A model generated the notes under the pieces. The model was not told the origin of the DNA. It was given only the letters and a program-made list of their open reading frames with translations, and searched no databases. A stretch of DNA of 64,000 nt, taken from assembly GCF_039631295.1 (NCBI RefSeq), contig NZ_JBDIVE010000006.1:181553-245552 (forward strand), in the 5' to 3' direction. Shown here one piece after another: positions 24,130-33,325 of the stretch (positions within the stretch are counted from its first letter, which is position 1; each line of letters opens with the position of its first letter). Source of the DNA: Viridibacterium sediminicola. GTDB lineage: Bacteria; Pseudomonadota; Gammaproteobacteria; Burkholderiales; Rhodocyclaceae. Both the position numbers and the translations under genes were made by a program.

Positions 24130-25380
24130 TCAAGCGCCGTAGACCGGGAATTTCTTGCACAGTGCGCTGACTTCTTCACGCACCTTGGCCAGCACCGCTT
24201 CATCGTTCGGCGCGTCGAGCACGTCGGCAATCAGGTGGGCAACGCGTTCGGCTTCGATCTCGGTGAAGCCGCGCGTGGTCATCGCCGGGCTGCCGATGCG
24301 GATGCCGCTGGTCACGAAGGGTTTTTCCGGGTCCTTCGGAATCGCGTTCTTGTTGACCGTGATGTGCGCCTTGCCCAGCGCGGCTTCAGCTTCCTTACCG
24401 GTGATCTTCTTGGAGCGCAGATCGAGCAGGAACACATGGCTCTCGGTGCGGCTGGAGACGATGCGCAGACCGCGTTGTTCCGACAGCACGCGAGCCATCA
24501 CGCGGGCATTGGCCACCACTTGTTCCTGGTAGTTGCGGAACTCCGGCGTTGCCGCTTCCTTGAAAGCCACCGCCTTGGCGGCGATGACGTGCATCAGCGG
24601 GCCGCCTTGCAGGCCGGGGAAGATCGCCGAGTTCAGCGCCTTCTCGTGTTCAGCCTTCATCAAGATCACGCCACCACGCGGACCACGCAGGGTCTTGTGG
24701 GTGGTCGAGGTCACCACATCGGCGTGGGGCACCGGGTTCGGGTAGATGCCGGCAGCGATCAGGCCGGCGTAGTGGGCCATGTCGACCCAGAAAATCGCGC
24801 CGACTTCCTTGGCGATCTTGGCGAAGCGCTCCCAGTCAATGCGCAGCGAGTAGGCCGAGGCGCCGGCGACGATGATGCGCGGCTTGTGTTCACGAGCCAG
24901 GGCTTCCATCGCCTCGTAGTCGATCTCTTCCTTTTCGTTGAGACCGTAGGAGACGACGTTGAACCACTTGCCGGACATGTTCAGCGCCATGCCGTGGGTG
25001 AGGTGGCCGCCTTCAGCGAGGCTCATGCCCATGATGGTGTCGCCGGGCTTGGCGAAGGCCATCAGCACGGCCTGGTTGGCTTGCGAGCCGGAGTTCGGCT
25101 GCACATTGGCCGCTTCAGCGCCGAAGAGCTTCTTCAGGCGATCGATCGCCAGCTGTTCGGCGACGTCGACGTGTTCGCAACCGCCGTAGTAACGCTTGCC
25201 GGGGTAACCCTCGGCGTACTTGTTGGTCAGCTGCGAGCCCTGGGCTTCCATGACGGCGGCGCTGACGTAATTTTCGGAGGCGATCAGTTCGATGTGATCT
25301 TCCTGACGCGTGTTTTCGGCTTCGATCACCGCAAACAGTTCGGGATCGGCCTTGGCGAGAGTGTTTTGCTTGGAGAACAT
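24130..25380 (-). CDS. glyA: Serine hydroxymethyltransferase
   Basis: This 416-aa PLP enzyme interconverts serine and glycine and supplies one-carbon units on tetrahydrofolate. The PLP lysine is in STTHKTLRGPRGG near residue 228, with the LIASENYVS and NVQPNSGSQAN motifs N-terminal. The start at 25380 (MFSKQN) matches the family; the frame stays open upstream to 25518, but that extension has no family resemblance. No clear ribosome-binding site is visible at 25380. Confidence 0.96.
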   Translation of the reverse strand: MFSKQNTLAKADPELFAVIEAENTRQEDHIELIASENYVSAAVMEAQGSQLTNKYAEGYPGKRYYGGCEHVDVAEQLAIDRLKKLFGAEAANVQPNSGSQANQAVLMAFAKPGDTIMGMSLAEGGHLTHGMALNMSGKWFNVVSYGLNEKEEIDYEAMEALAREHKPRIIVAGASAYSLRIDWERFAKIAKEVGAIFWVDMAHYAGLIAAGIYPNPVPHADVVTSTTHKTLRGPRGGVILMKAEHEKALNSAIFPGLQGGPLMHVIAAKAVAFKEAATPEFRNYQEQVVANARVMARVLSEQRGLRIVSSRTESHVFLLDLRSKKITGKEAEAALGKAHITVNKNAIPKDPEKPFVTSGIRIGSPAMTTRGFTEIEAERVAHLIADVLDAPNDEAVLAKVREEVSALCKKFPVYGA

Positions 25381-25658
25381 GTGCGCGTTTTGAGTGCGGT
25401 GCGGGATAAAGGCGAATGATAGCAAGCCGGACAGTTTCGGGCGAGCCTTGGCAAGGACGGCGGTCCGACCCGCTGCGGCGTCAGCAAGATAATCTAGGGT
25501 TTTCCTGTATAAAAACACGCGTCCAGGCCAGCTCTAAGCCTGATCAAAGCCATATTGCACGCGGCTCTGGAGACAGCTGGCAACAATGCCAGTATTCTTA
25601 CGCGCTCGCTGAAGAAGTCATGCAATGACTCCGCGAAATATGCAGCCTAGGAGGAAGA

Positions 25659-26255
25659 ATGAGGGGATTGTTGAAGTTGTCGCGCGCCATCGACGCGCTC
25701 AATGAGTGGGTCGCCGGTAAGGTGATCTGGCTGGTGCTGGTCGTCACACTGATCAGCGCCGGCAACGCCATCGTACGCAAGCTGTTCAATATCAGCTCGA
25801 ATGGCTGGCTGGAGATCCAGTGGTATCTGTTTTCGGCGATCTTCCTGCTTTGCGCCGGCTATGCCTTGCTGCGCAATGCGCATGTGCGTATCGATATTGT
25901 TGTCGGTCGCTTCGGGCCACGCGTGGCGGCCTGGATCGATATCCTCGGTACCTTGCTGTTCCTGTTCCCGGCGACCGCCCTGGTCATCTATCTCTCCTGG
26001 GATGTGTTCCTCGAAGCCTGGCGCAGCGGTGAGCGCTCGGCCAACCAGGGCGGGCTGATCTTCTGGCCGGCGCGCCTGCTGGTGCCGCTGGGGTTCAGCT
26101 TGCTGTGGCTGCAGGGCGTCTCCGAGCTGATCAAACGTCTGGGTTTCCTCAGCGGGCATTACGTGCCGCAGGAAGTGCATGACGGCCCGCGTGACGAGGA
26201 AGCCCTCGCCGAAGACATCCGCCGCGCCCGTGGCCTGCAGGGGGACGCGCAATGA
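25659..26255 (+). CDS. TRAP transporter small permease (DctQ-type)
   Basis: This 198-aa membrane protein has four hydrophobic segments, the first near residues 20-42, and the NAHVRIDIVVGR stretch typical of DctQ subunits of the mannitol/2-oxoacid TRAP subgroup. GGAGG lies 7 nt upstream. It overlaps the large permease by 4 bases. No substrate-binding protein (DctP) gene is adjacent, so its partner must be encoded elsewhere or has been lost. Confidence 0.87.
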   Translation: MRGLLKLSRAIDALNEWVAGKVIWLVLVVTLISAGNAIVRKLFNISSNGWLEIQWYLFSAIFLLCAGYALLRNAHVRIDIVVGRFGPRVAAWIDILGTLLFLFPATALVIYLSWDVFLEAWRSGERSANQGGLIFWPARLLVPLGFSLLWLQGVSELIKRLGFLSGHYVPQEVHDGPRDEEALAEDIRRARGLQGDAQ

Positions 26256-27976
26256 TCGCCTTTCTGACTGAAAACATCGCGCCGATCATGTTCGGCAGCA
26301 TGGTTCTGCTGCTGCTCCTGGGCTATCCGGTGGCTTTTTCGCTGGCCGCCTGCGGCATCATTTTCGGCGTGCTCGGCATCCAGCTCGACCTCTTGCCGGC
26401 CAGCCTGTTCCAGGCCATGCCGGACCGCATCTGGGGGGTGATGAGCAACGATACGATGCTCGCCATTCCGTTCTTTACCTTCATGGGCCTGATCCTTGAG
26501 CGCAGCGGCATGGCCGAGGATCTGCTCGAAACCGTCGGCCAGCTGTTCGGCCCGATTCGTGGCGGTCTGGCTTTCGCGGTGGTGCTGGTCGGTGCCATGC
26601 TGGCCGCGACCACCGGCGTGGTTGCCGCGTCGGTGATCTCGATGGGGCTGATCTCTCTGCCGATCATGTTGCGCTATGGCTACGACAAGCGGCTGGCGAG
26701 CGGGGTGATTACCGCATCCGGCACCCTGGCGCAGATCATTCCGCCGTCCCTGGTGCTGATCGTGATGGCCGACCAGCTCGGCAAGTCGGTCGGCGATATG
26801 TACAAGGGCGCTTTCGTGCCCGGCTTCGTACTGACCGGGCTGTACCTGCTGTACGTGTTCGGCGTCACCGTCGTGCGCCCCAAATGGGCACCGGCATTGC
26901 CGCCGGAAGCGCGCACGCTTCGCGAGGCCGACGGTAGCGCCGGCTTGCGCTCGTTGGGCGTGCTGCTGGTACTGTCGATTGCAAGTACGCTGGCCTTCCT
27001 GCACACCAGCTTGCCAGCTGCCATCATGTCTTTCATGCGCCATGACACGGTGGAGTCACTGGGGCTGGATGAACATATCGTGCTCGGCATGGCGGCCTGG
27101 TCGATCATCGCCTACGCCTGCGCGGCCAGTAACCACGCCTTCAAGCTGGGGCTGCTGTCGAACATGGCTGAGCGCTTCACCTTTGTGCTGATTCCGCCGC
27201 TGGCGCTGATCTTCCTGGTGCTGGGCACCATCTTCCTGGGCATTGCCACGCCCACCGAGGGCGGCGCGATGGGCGCTTCCGGTGCCTTGCTGATGGCCTT
27301 GCTGCGCAAGCGGCTCGACCGCAAGCAACTGCGCCAGGCCATGGAATCGACGGCGCGGCTGACCACCTTCGTGGTCTTCATCCTGATCGGTTCGCGCCTG
27401 TTCAGTCTGGCCTTCTACGGCGTCAACGGACATCTGTGGGTCGAGCACCTGCTGGTCAATATGCCCGGCGGCCAGCTCGGCTTCCTGATTTTCGTGAACG
27501 TGCTGATCTTTGTGCTGGCCTTCTTTCTCGACTTCTTCGAACTGTCCTTCATCGTCATTCCGTTGCTGGCGCCGGTGGCCGAGAAGCTGGGCATCGACCT
27601 GATCTGGTTCGGCGTGCTGCTGGGCATCAACATGCAGACCAGCTTCATGCACCCGCCTTTCGGTTTTGCGCTGTTCTTCCTGCGCTCGGTCGCACCGAAA
27701 GCCGTCAAGACCGCGGACATCTACTGGGGGGCCGTGCCCTTCGTGCTGATCCAGATCATCATGGTGGCCCTGGTGATCGCCTTCCCGCAGCTGGTCAGCG
27801 CGGGGCTGGACAAAGGGCCTGCGGTCGATCTGGACAAGGTGCAAATCATCTTGCAAGACAGCGACGCGCCGCTCGCGGCGGAAAGTGCGCCGAGCGAGTC
27901 TTCCGCTGACGCTTCGGCCCCCAGCGCCGAAGACGCGGGCAACGATGCACTGATGCGCCAGCTCGGCGCCAAGTAG
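26252..27976 (+). CDS. TRAP transporter large permease (DctM-type)
   Basis: This 574-aa protein is the ion-coupled channel subunit. It has more than ten hydrophobic helices, the conserved GSGTLAQIIPPS-like segment (here ASGTLAQIIPPSLVLI near residue 160) and IFLGIATPTEGGAMG near residue 330. It is longer than classic DctM (about 430 aa), with an extended middle loop and a hydrophilic, acidic Ala/Ser-rich C-terminal tail after residue 530. Substrate unknown; organic acids are likely from the family, and the convergent fumarase is only weak support for a C4-dicarboxylate. Confidence 0.87.
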   Translation: MIAFLTENIAPIMFGSMVLLLLLGYPVAFSLAACGIIFGVLGIQLDLLPASLFQAMPDRIWGVMSNDTMLAIPFFTFMGLILERSGMAEDLLETVGQLFGPIRGGLAFAVVLVGAMLAATTGVVAASVISMGLISLPIMLRYGYDKRLASGVITASGTLAQIIPPSLVLIVMADQLGKSVGDMYKGAFVPGFVLTGLYLLYVFGVTVVRPKWAPALPPEARTLREADGSAGLRSLGVLLVLSIASTLAFLHTSLPAAIMSFMRHDTVESLGLDEHIVLGMAAWSIIAYACAASNHAFKLGLLSNMAERFTFVLIPPLALIFLVLGTIFLGIATPTEGGAMGASGALLMALLRKRLDRKQLRQAMESTARLTTFVVFILIGSRLFSLAFYGVNGHLWVEHLLVNMPGGQLGFLIFVNVLIFVLAFFLDFFELSFIVIPLLAPVAEKLGIDLIWFGVLLGINMQTSFMHPPFGFALFFLRSVAPKAVKTADIYWGAVPFVLIQIIMVALVIAFPQLVSAGLDKGPAVDLDKVQIILQDSDAPLAAESAPSESSADASAPSAEDAGNDALMRQLGAK

Positions 27977-28023
27977 CTGTTTTGATGCAAGACGGGCGCC
28001 GGCAGGTGAGGGCGCCCGCGCAT

Positions 28024-28060
28024 GAAAAAGGCCACCCAGGAAAACCTGAGTGGCCTTTTG
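28024..28060. terminator. Bidirectional terminator between dctM-type gene and fumarase
   Basis: A hairpin of AAAAAGGCCAC(C)CAGG with CCTGAGTGGCCTTTT and an AAAA loop carries T-runs on both strands. It serves the two convergent genes. Confidence 0.85.
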
Positions 28061-28078
28061 TTTGTCGCTGCTGGCGAA

Positions 28079-29596
28079 TCAGGCAGTGACAACCGGGATC
28101 TTGCCTATCTTTGCTTGCCATTCCTTGGGGCCGGTCTTGTGCACCGAGGTGCCGCCCGAGTCGACTGCGACCGTCACCGGCATGTCCTGTACCTCGAACT
28201 CGTAGATGGCTTCCATGCCAAGGTCGGCAAAGCCGACGACCTTGGCGGCCTTGATCGCCTTGGAGACGAGGTAGGCTGCACCACCCACGGCCATCAGATA
28301 GACCGACTTGTGCTTCTTGATCGCCTCGATGGCGGCGTCGCCACGTTCGGATTTGCCGATCATGCCGAGCAGCCCTGTTTCGGCAAGCACCTGCTCGGTG
28401 AACTTGTCCATCCGCGTCGCGGTGGTCGGGCCGGCGGGGCCGACGACTTCGTCGCGCACCGGATCGACCGGGCCAACGTAGTAGATGAAGCGTCCGCGAA
28501 AATCGACTGGCAGAGGCTCACCCTTGTTCAGCATATCGGTCAGTCGCTTGTGAGCAGCGTCGCGGCCGGTGAGCATCTTGCCATTGAGCAGCAGCACGTC
28601 GCCCGGCTTCCAGGTGGCGACTTCTTCCGGCGTGACGGTGTCCAGATTGACGCGGCGACCCTTGGACGAATCGTAGGTCAGCTTGGGCCAGTCTTCGAGC
28701 GAGGGCGGGTCCAGATACACCGGGCCGCTGCCGTCGAGGACGAAGTGCGCGTGACGCGTGGCGGCGCAGTTCGGGATCATGGCGACCGGCAGATTGGCTG
28801 CATGGGTCGGATAGTCGAGCACCTTGACGTCGAGCACCGTGGTCAGGCCGCCCAGGCCCTGGGCGCCAATACCGAGGGCGTTCACCTTCTCGTAGATTTC
28901 CAGGCGCAGCTCTTCCGCGCGCGTCTTCGGGCCGCGCTTGATCAGATCGAGGATGTCGATCGGCTCCATCAGCGCTTCCTTGGCCAGCAGCATGGCTTTC
29001 TCGGCGGTGCCGCCAATGCCGATGCCCAGCATGCCCGGCGGACACCAGCCGGCACCCATGCTTGGCACGGTCTTGATCACCCAGTCGACGATGGAGTCGG
29101 ACGGATTGAGCATGGCGAACTTGGACTTGGCTTCCGAGCCGCCGCCCTTGGCAGCGACGGTCACATCCACCGAGTCGCCCGGCACGATGCTGACATTGAT
29201 GACGGCGGGGGTGTTGTCCTTGGTATTGCTGCGCTTGCCGGCCGGATCAGCCAGCACCGAAGCGCGCAGCTTGTTGTCCGGATGGTTGTAGGCGCGGCGC
29301 ACGCCCTCGTTGACGGCGTCTTCGAGCGAGCCGGTGAAGCCTTCCCAGCGCACGTTCATGCCGACCTTGAGGAAGACCGTGACGATACCGGTGTCCTGAC
29401 AGAGCGGGCGGTGGCCTTCAGCACTCATCCGCGAATTGATGAGGATCTGCGCCATCGCGTCCTTGGCGGCGGGGCTTTCCTCCATCTCGTAGGCGCGTGC
29501 CAGATTGGTGATGTAATCGACCGGATGGTAGTAGCTGATGTACTGCAGTGCGCCGGCGACACTCTCGATGAGGTCGTCCTGCCGAATGGAACTCAT
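28079..29596 (-). CDS. fumA: Fumarate hydratase, class I ([4Fe-4S])
   Basis: This 505-aa enzyme interconverts fumarate and malate. Class I signatures include RPLCQDTGIVTVFLKVG with a cluster Cys, GAGWCPPGMLGIGIGG with a second Cys, and AMIPNCAATRHAHF with the third. The C-terminal beta domain holds TTATRMD and the KSVYLMAVGGAAYLV stretch. The enzyme is oxygen-labile in studied cases and would supply fumarate as an electron acceptor under anaerobic conditions, which is relevant to the rhodoquinone gene further right. The symbol covers the fumA/fumB type. Confidence 0.94.
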   Translation of the reverse strand: MSSIRQDDLIESVAGALQYISYYHPVDYITNLARAYEMEESPAAKDAMAQILINSRMSAEGHRPLCQDTGIVTVFLKVGMNVRWEGFTGSLEDAVNEGVRRAYNHPDNKLRASVLADPAGKRSNTKDNTPAVINVSIVPGDSVDVTVAAKGGGSEAKSKFAMLNPSDSIVDWVIKTVPSMGAGWCPPGMLGIGIGGTAEKAMLLAKEALMEPIDILDLIKRGPKTRAEELRLEIYEKVNALGIGAQGLGGLTTVLDVKVLDYPTHAANLPVAMIPNCAATRHAHFVLDGSGPVYLDPPSLEDWPKLTYDSSKGRRVNLDTVTPEEVATWKPGDVLLLNGKMLTGRDAAHKRLTDMLNKGEPLPVDFRGRFIYYVGPVDPVRDEVVGPAGPTTATRMDKFTEQVLAETGLLGMIGKSERGDAAIEAIKKHKSVYLMAVGGAAYLVSKAIKAAKVVGFADLGMEAIYEFEVQDMPVTVAVDSGGTSVHKTGPKEWQAKIGKIPVVTA

Positions 29597-29838
29597 GATG
29601 TTTACCTCGGGCTGTCAGGCTGGGCTGTTGTAAGGGATCAGGTTTTATACGAAGTCGGAGCCGCAGCAATGCGGCCGTCCATTATAGCCGCTGCGTGTGC
29701 GGATGCCGCAGTGCACAGCACGCTCGGGAGCAGGGGGCTTGTTACAACTGCTGACGATTTCATTCTGCCGCTGTGTCCCGCCAAACGTGGGAACATGCGT
29801 TACTTGGATCACGATCCACAACAACAAAAGAGGCACCC

Positions 29839-30327
29839 ATGAAACGCATCCTGCTCGGCGCAGCCCTGATCACTTCAGCTGCCAGCGCATTTGCAGCATC
29901 CAATGTTGGCGTCTCCATTACTGTTGGTCAGCCGGGTTTTTACGGCACGATCGATATTGGCGATGCGCCGCGCCCGGTCACCGTCTACGAACGGCCCATC
30001 ATCATCCGTCCGGTACCGGTAGGCGTGGTTCGCGAACCCATTTATCTGCGCGTTCCGCCTGGCCATGAACGCCACTGGAAGCGTTACTGCGCGCAGTACC
30101 GCGCCTGTGACCGGCCGGTCTATTTTGTGCAGGACCGCTGGTATCGCGACCAGTTCATCCCGCATTACCGCGAGCAGCATCGCGATCATGATGCGTACCG
30201 GCACGATGATCGACACGATGGTCCGCATGGAGCGCCCGAGCGCCGCGAAGATCGACGTGACGACAGGCGGGATGACAGGCGCGATGATCGCCGTGGTCCG
30301 CAAGGCGAGGGGCGCGACCGTCATTGA
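29839..30327 (+). CDS. Exported Arg/His/Asp-rich periplasmic protein
   Basis: This 162-aa protein begins with a clear signal peptide (MKRILLGAALITSAASAFAA, cleavage after AFA). The mature part has a conserved-looking region about residues 22-105 with two Cys (RYCAQYRACDRP), then a strongly charged tail with repeated RRDDRRD units and His residues. Such tails may bind metal or be disordered. The family is widespread in Betaproteobacteria as uncharacterised; no function is assigned. Confidence 0.7.
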   Translation: MKRILLGAALITSAASAFAASNVGVSITVGQPGFYGTIDIGDAPRPVTVYERPIIIRPVPVGVVREPIYLRVPPGHERHWKRYCAQYRACDRPVYFVQDRWYRDQFIPHYREQHRDHDAYRHDDRHDGPHGAPERREDRRDDRRDDRRDDRRGPQGEGRDRH

Positions 30328-30379
30328 ACGATCCGGCCCGATGCGCTCCAGCCCTCGGGCTTGATCGTATCGGGCAGCC

Positions 30380-31546
30380 TCAGGGCAGGTCGAGCGGCAA
30401 TTGCGCTTGTCGCTCGGCCAGCGCGCCGGATTCATCACTGGGCGTCAGACCACTGGCGCGTACGCCCAGCAAGCGCAAACGCTTATCCAGACTGACCCGT
30501 TTGAGGCATTCACCGGCGGCGCGACGGATCGCGCCAGCCTCATCAACGGCCAGCGGCAAGGTCAGGTCACGCGTCACCGAGCGGAAGTCCTCATAGCGCA
30601 GCTTGATGCCAATGGTGCGCGCCTTGTAGCGCTTGCGGCGCAAGTCTTCAGCGACGCGGCCGCACAGCCAGGTGAAGATTTCGCTGAGCTTGGCGCGATC
30701 ATGGCGGGCGTGCAGATCGCGCTCGAAGGTTGTCTCGCGACTGATCGAGACCGGCTCGCTGGCAATGCTCAGCGCACGCTCGTCGATACCATGGGCCACC
30801 TGATGCAGCCACTGCGCGTAATTGCTGCCAAACACCTTCTGCAGGTTCGCCAATGACGCCTGCGCCAGTTCGCCAATCGTATTGAGGCCCATGGCAGCGA
30901 GTTTTTCGGTCGCCTTCGGGCCGATGCCATTGATTTTGCGCACATTCAGCGGCCAGATGCGCGCCGGAATGTCCGCCATCTCCAGCAAGGTGATGCCGTT
31001 CGGCTTGTCCAGATCCGAACAGATCTTCGAGAGCAGCTTGTTCGGTGTGATGCCGATCGAACAGTTCAGCCCGGTCGCCTCGAATACCGCACGTTTGATG
31101 CGCTGCGCCAGCGGCAAGCTTTCTTCATCAATGTCGCTGAGGTCGATGTAGATCTCGTCGATGCCGCGATCTTCGATACGCGGCGCGATGCTGCGCACGG
31201 CGGCCTTGAAGAGGCGTGAATAGTGGCGGTAGGCATCGAAGTCGACCGGCAGCAAGATGGCGTCCGGCGCCAGCTTGGCTGCCTTCATCACACCCATTGC
31301 GGAATGCACACCCAGCGCGCGCGCTTCGTAAGTCGAGGTGGTGATCACGCCACGCCCGACGTAATCGCGCAGCCGCGAATAGCGCCGGCTGCCATCCGCC
31401 AGCAATTCCGGTTGTTGATCGCGGCGCCCACCAATCACCACCGGCTGACCACGTAAATCCGGATAACGCAGCAGCTCGACCGACGCGTAGAAGGCATCCA
31501 TGTCGAGGTGGGCAATACGGCGCTGCGGGTTCATAGAGCGGAGCAT
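30380..31546 (-). CDS. dinB: DNA polymerase IV (Y family)
   Basis: This 388-aa translesion polymerase shows the N-terminal catalytic HLDMDAFYASVE, the second acidic motif EDRGIDEIYIDLSDI (S[VI]DE-type region), the helix-hairpin-helix thumb (KINGIGPKATEKLAAMGL) and the little-finger domain. A start at 31534 (MNPQRR) is equally possible; neither start has a good ribosome-binding site. I see no LexA box upstream. Confidence 0.92.
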   Translation of the reverse strand: MLRSMNPQRRIAHLDMDAFYASVELLRYPDLRGQPVVIGGRRDQQPELLADGSRRYSRLRDYVGRGVITTSTYEARALGVHSAMGVMKAAKLAPDAILLPVDFDAYRHYSRLFKAAVRSIAPRIEDRGIDEIYIDLSDIDEESLPLAQRIKRAVFEATGLNCSIGITPNKLLSKICSDLDKPNGITLLEMADIPARIWPLNVRKINGIGPKATEKLAAMGLNTIGELAQASLANLQKVFGSNYAQWLHQVAHGIDERALSIASEPVSISRETTFERDLHARHDRAKLSEIFTWLCGRVAEDLRRKRYKARTIGIKLRYEDFRSVTRDLTLPLAVDEAGAIRRAAGECLKRVSLDKRLRLLGVRASGLTPSDESGALAERQAQLPLDLP

Positions 31547-31724
31547 AAACCAGCCAGGGTTTGACCGCTAAGATCCACAAGCCGAATTCTGTGGTGCTTT
31601 CAACAGCCCTTCTTCATGACCTCTCGTTGGCATCTGTCACCTTGCCATGCCAAAGAACCAGCGGTGCGTGCGTGGTCATCATACAGACCTTTAACAAACA
31701 CCAACGACTACCAAATGGTGGGAT

Positions 31725-32579
31725 TTATAAAACCAAATAAATCTTCTTGCGTACATCAAAAACAATAACACTATTAAAAAATAATTTATTTCCGATCACA
31801 TTAAGCCAGTCCTGGTTTTTTGATGACGAAGCGTAGATTTCTGAAAGTGGAAAGATCTGCGGTCCTAATTTTATATCAAACCGAACTGATTTGCCGTATA
31901 TGACTAGGCTCTCTCCCCATGACTGGCCTGTCAATTTTTTATCGGCCTGCTCCAGCGGCACATGCGACATGTCTTTCCATACAGCCCTCGGAACACTGAT
32001 TTCAAACATGCTGCTTCCGGTGTCAAAAACCGCAGCACCTTTTTTGTTTTCGATCTCAAATGGGAAAACGATCTTGTTTTCTAATTTCCCGTATTTAGTC
32101 CAATACGGATGAAAGTGCTTTGAATAGCGACTCTCGAATTGATCCAATGCCGCAGCAGAAAGAATATAAATCCGTTGTCTCGGGTAGTCTATAGCAAAAC
32201 CTGTATCCCCTAAAAACTCCAACCCCAGCGTCCCCACCAGAGGAATCTCGTCTGTCTCCTTGTCATTGGGATTGAAGTTTTTTTTCGGAAAAAAGCTGAC
32301 GGTTGTATTAGAAGAAACCCCTTCAAACTGAACGTCCATCGACTTCACTTCCCGATCTTGCGAAACAGATCTTAAAGCTTTTGATTTGAAATCATCGGAG
32401 AGAGCATCTTCGTAAATAATATTTCTTGGCGCGCCCGTATCAAATTGAAGCATCATTTTTTTGTTTGATGAGCTAAACGGAATTATGACAGCCAGCTCTT
32501 GGCACTCCGCTGCAACACAGGCTGTAATTGCATTAAAGGCCAGAGTTGTTATGGCCAAATAAACCCTTATAGTCTTCAC
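31725..32579 (-). CDS. Exported two-lobed aspartic-protease-like protein
   Basis: This 284-aa protein starts at GTG 32579 (AAGGA 8 nt upstream) with a signal peptide; ITAC at residues 18-21 may be a lipobox. It contains two DTG motifs, QFDTGA at 46-50 and VFDTGSS at 185-190, each followed about 75-80 residues later by the closing strand typical of aspartic proteases (GLEFLGDTGFAIDYPRQRIYI; VIGNKLFFNSVIVFDV). This is the pepsin-like bilobal plan in a short, secreted bacterial protein. The gene is far more AT-rich than its neighbours, which suggests transfer. Activity and substrate are unknown. Confidence 0.7.
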   Translation of the reverse strand: MKTIRVYLAITTLAFNAITACVAAECQELAVIIPFSSSNKKMMLQFDTGAPRNIIYEDALSDDFKSKALRSVSQDREVKSMDVQFEGVSSNTTVSFFPKKNFNPNDKETDEIPLVGTLGLEFLGDTGFAIDYPRQRIYILSAAALDQFESRYSKHFHPYWTKYGKLENKIVFPFEIENKKGAAVFDTGSSMFEISVPRAVWKDMSHVPLEQADKKLTGQSWGESLVIYGKSVRFDIKLGPQIFPLSEIYASSSKNQDWLNVIGNKLFFNSVIVFDVRKKIYLVL

Positions 32580-33110
32580 TCACAATATCCTTTAAAAAGA
32601 AGTATCACATTATTTTCGCAGCAGAAAATAAAGTAGAGCATTTCCGAGGTCGTGAGCGCATACTTTTAAGAGACTGCATGTTCATGAAAATCCAAGGGCA
32701 CTAGGTGTGCTCACGTAACACATATACAACTTGGCTGGCGCTTATTATGGGCGGCAAGTTGCGGATTTTAGCTGGCAATCCATGCTTTTTTGTTACTCAG
32801 CAAAACAGGATTTCTTCGATGTTGTCGGTCTGGATGACTGGGCTTTAACGCGGGAGTTGTGCGAATTAAATGCCTCAAGTTCGCTAGATACTTCGATGCC
32901 TTACACGGGTGAGCAAGTGGATGTATCGTGGCGCAGCAAGCGATAAAGCTCCATACACCGTGCATTCAACCATTCCATCGGACGCGAAAAACCCACTCGA
33001 TTCGCTGTTGTGACTCACTTCATGAGTCGTCATAATCTTTATTATGTAAAGTTAAGAGTGGGAAAATAATTCTGTCCTGCCTCGATACGTCGGCAAGGAC
33101 TCCCCTCGCT
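32580..33110. other. AT-rich intergenic stretch without a supported gene
   Basis: This 531-bp stretch has low GC and no open frame with a ribosome-binding site or family resemblance. A 71-codon plus-strand frame from TTG 32731 to 32946 is weak. A short inverted repeat, TGACTCA-CTTCA-TGAGTCGTCA, lies at 33011-33032. It may be the remnant of the event that brought in the neighbouring protease-like gene. Confidence 0.5.
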
Positions 33111-33278
33111 TCAAATCTTCAGACAAGGGTTGCAGCGTGGCGACTGCCCACGTTTTTTGCGTTCGCAGTCGCGAGGAATACCGCTGCAGCCTTCGAGATT
33201 GCCCTTGGGCTGCAACGAGCCTTGCAACTTGTCAGAGCGCTGAGAAAGCTTATTATTCTGTTGAGCACTCTGTTTTTC
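33111..33278 (-). other. Short Cys-rich open frame overlying a structured segment
   Basis: On the minus strand a frame of 55 codons runs from just after a TAA at 33279-33281 to TGA at 33111-33113. It has no ATG or GTG; TTG 33227 would give 38 residues with four Cys (spacings C-x6-C-x10-C-x2-C) and a basic middle, ending CNPCLKI. The same DNA can fold: outer arms 33122-33134 and 33222-33233, an internal perfect 8-bp stem GCGACTGC/GCAGTCGC and a second GCAGCC/GGCTGC stem. It could be a small RNA, a small protein with a rare start, or a gene remnant. Confidence 0.35.
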
Positions 33279-33325
33279 TTACGCTTGATCGTATGCGTCG
33301 TTGATTGATGAGGTCACGATCACAA

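Noticed and set aside
25381..25658. Possible LexA-type box (CTGTATAAAAACACG) upstream of glyA
   Set aside because: The second half lacks the CAG arm of the LexA consensus and glyA is not an SOS gene.
32840..32890. Possible integron attC-like site in the AT-rich patch
   Set aside because: The TTAACGCGG segment is not matched by the complementary core or paired arms required for attC.
32731..32946. 71-codon plus-strand frame in the AT-rich patch
   Set aside because: TTG start without ribosome-binding site and no recognisable features; I list the region as without a supported gene.
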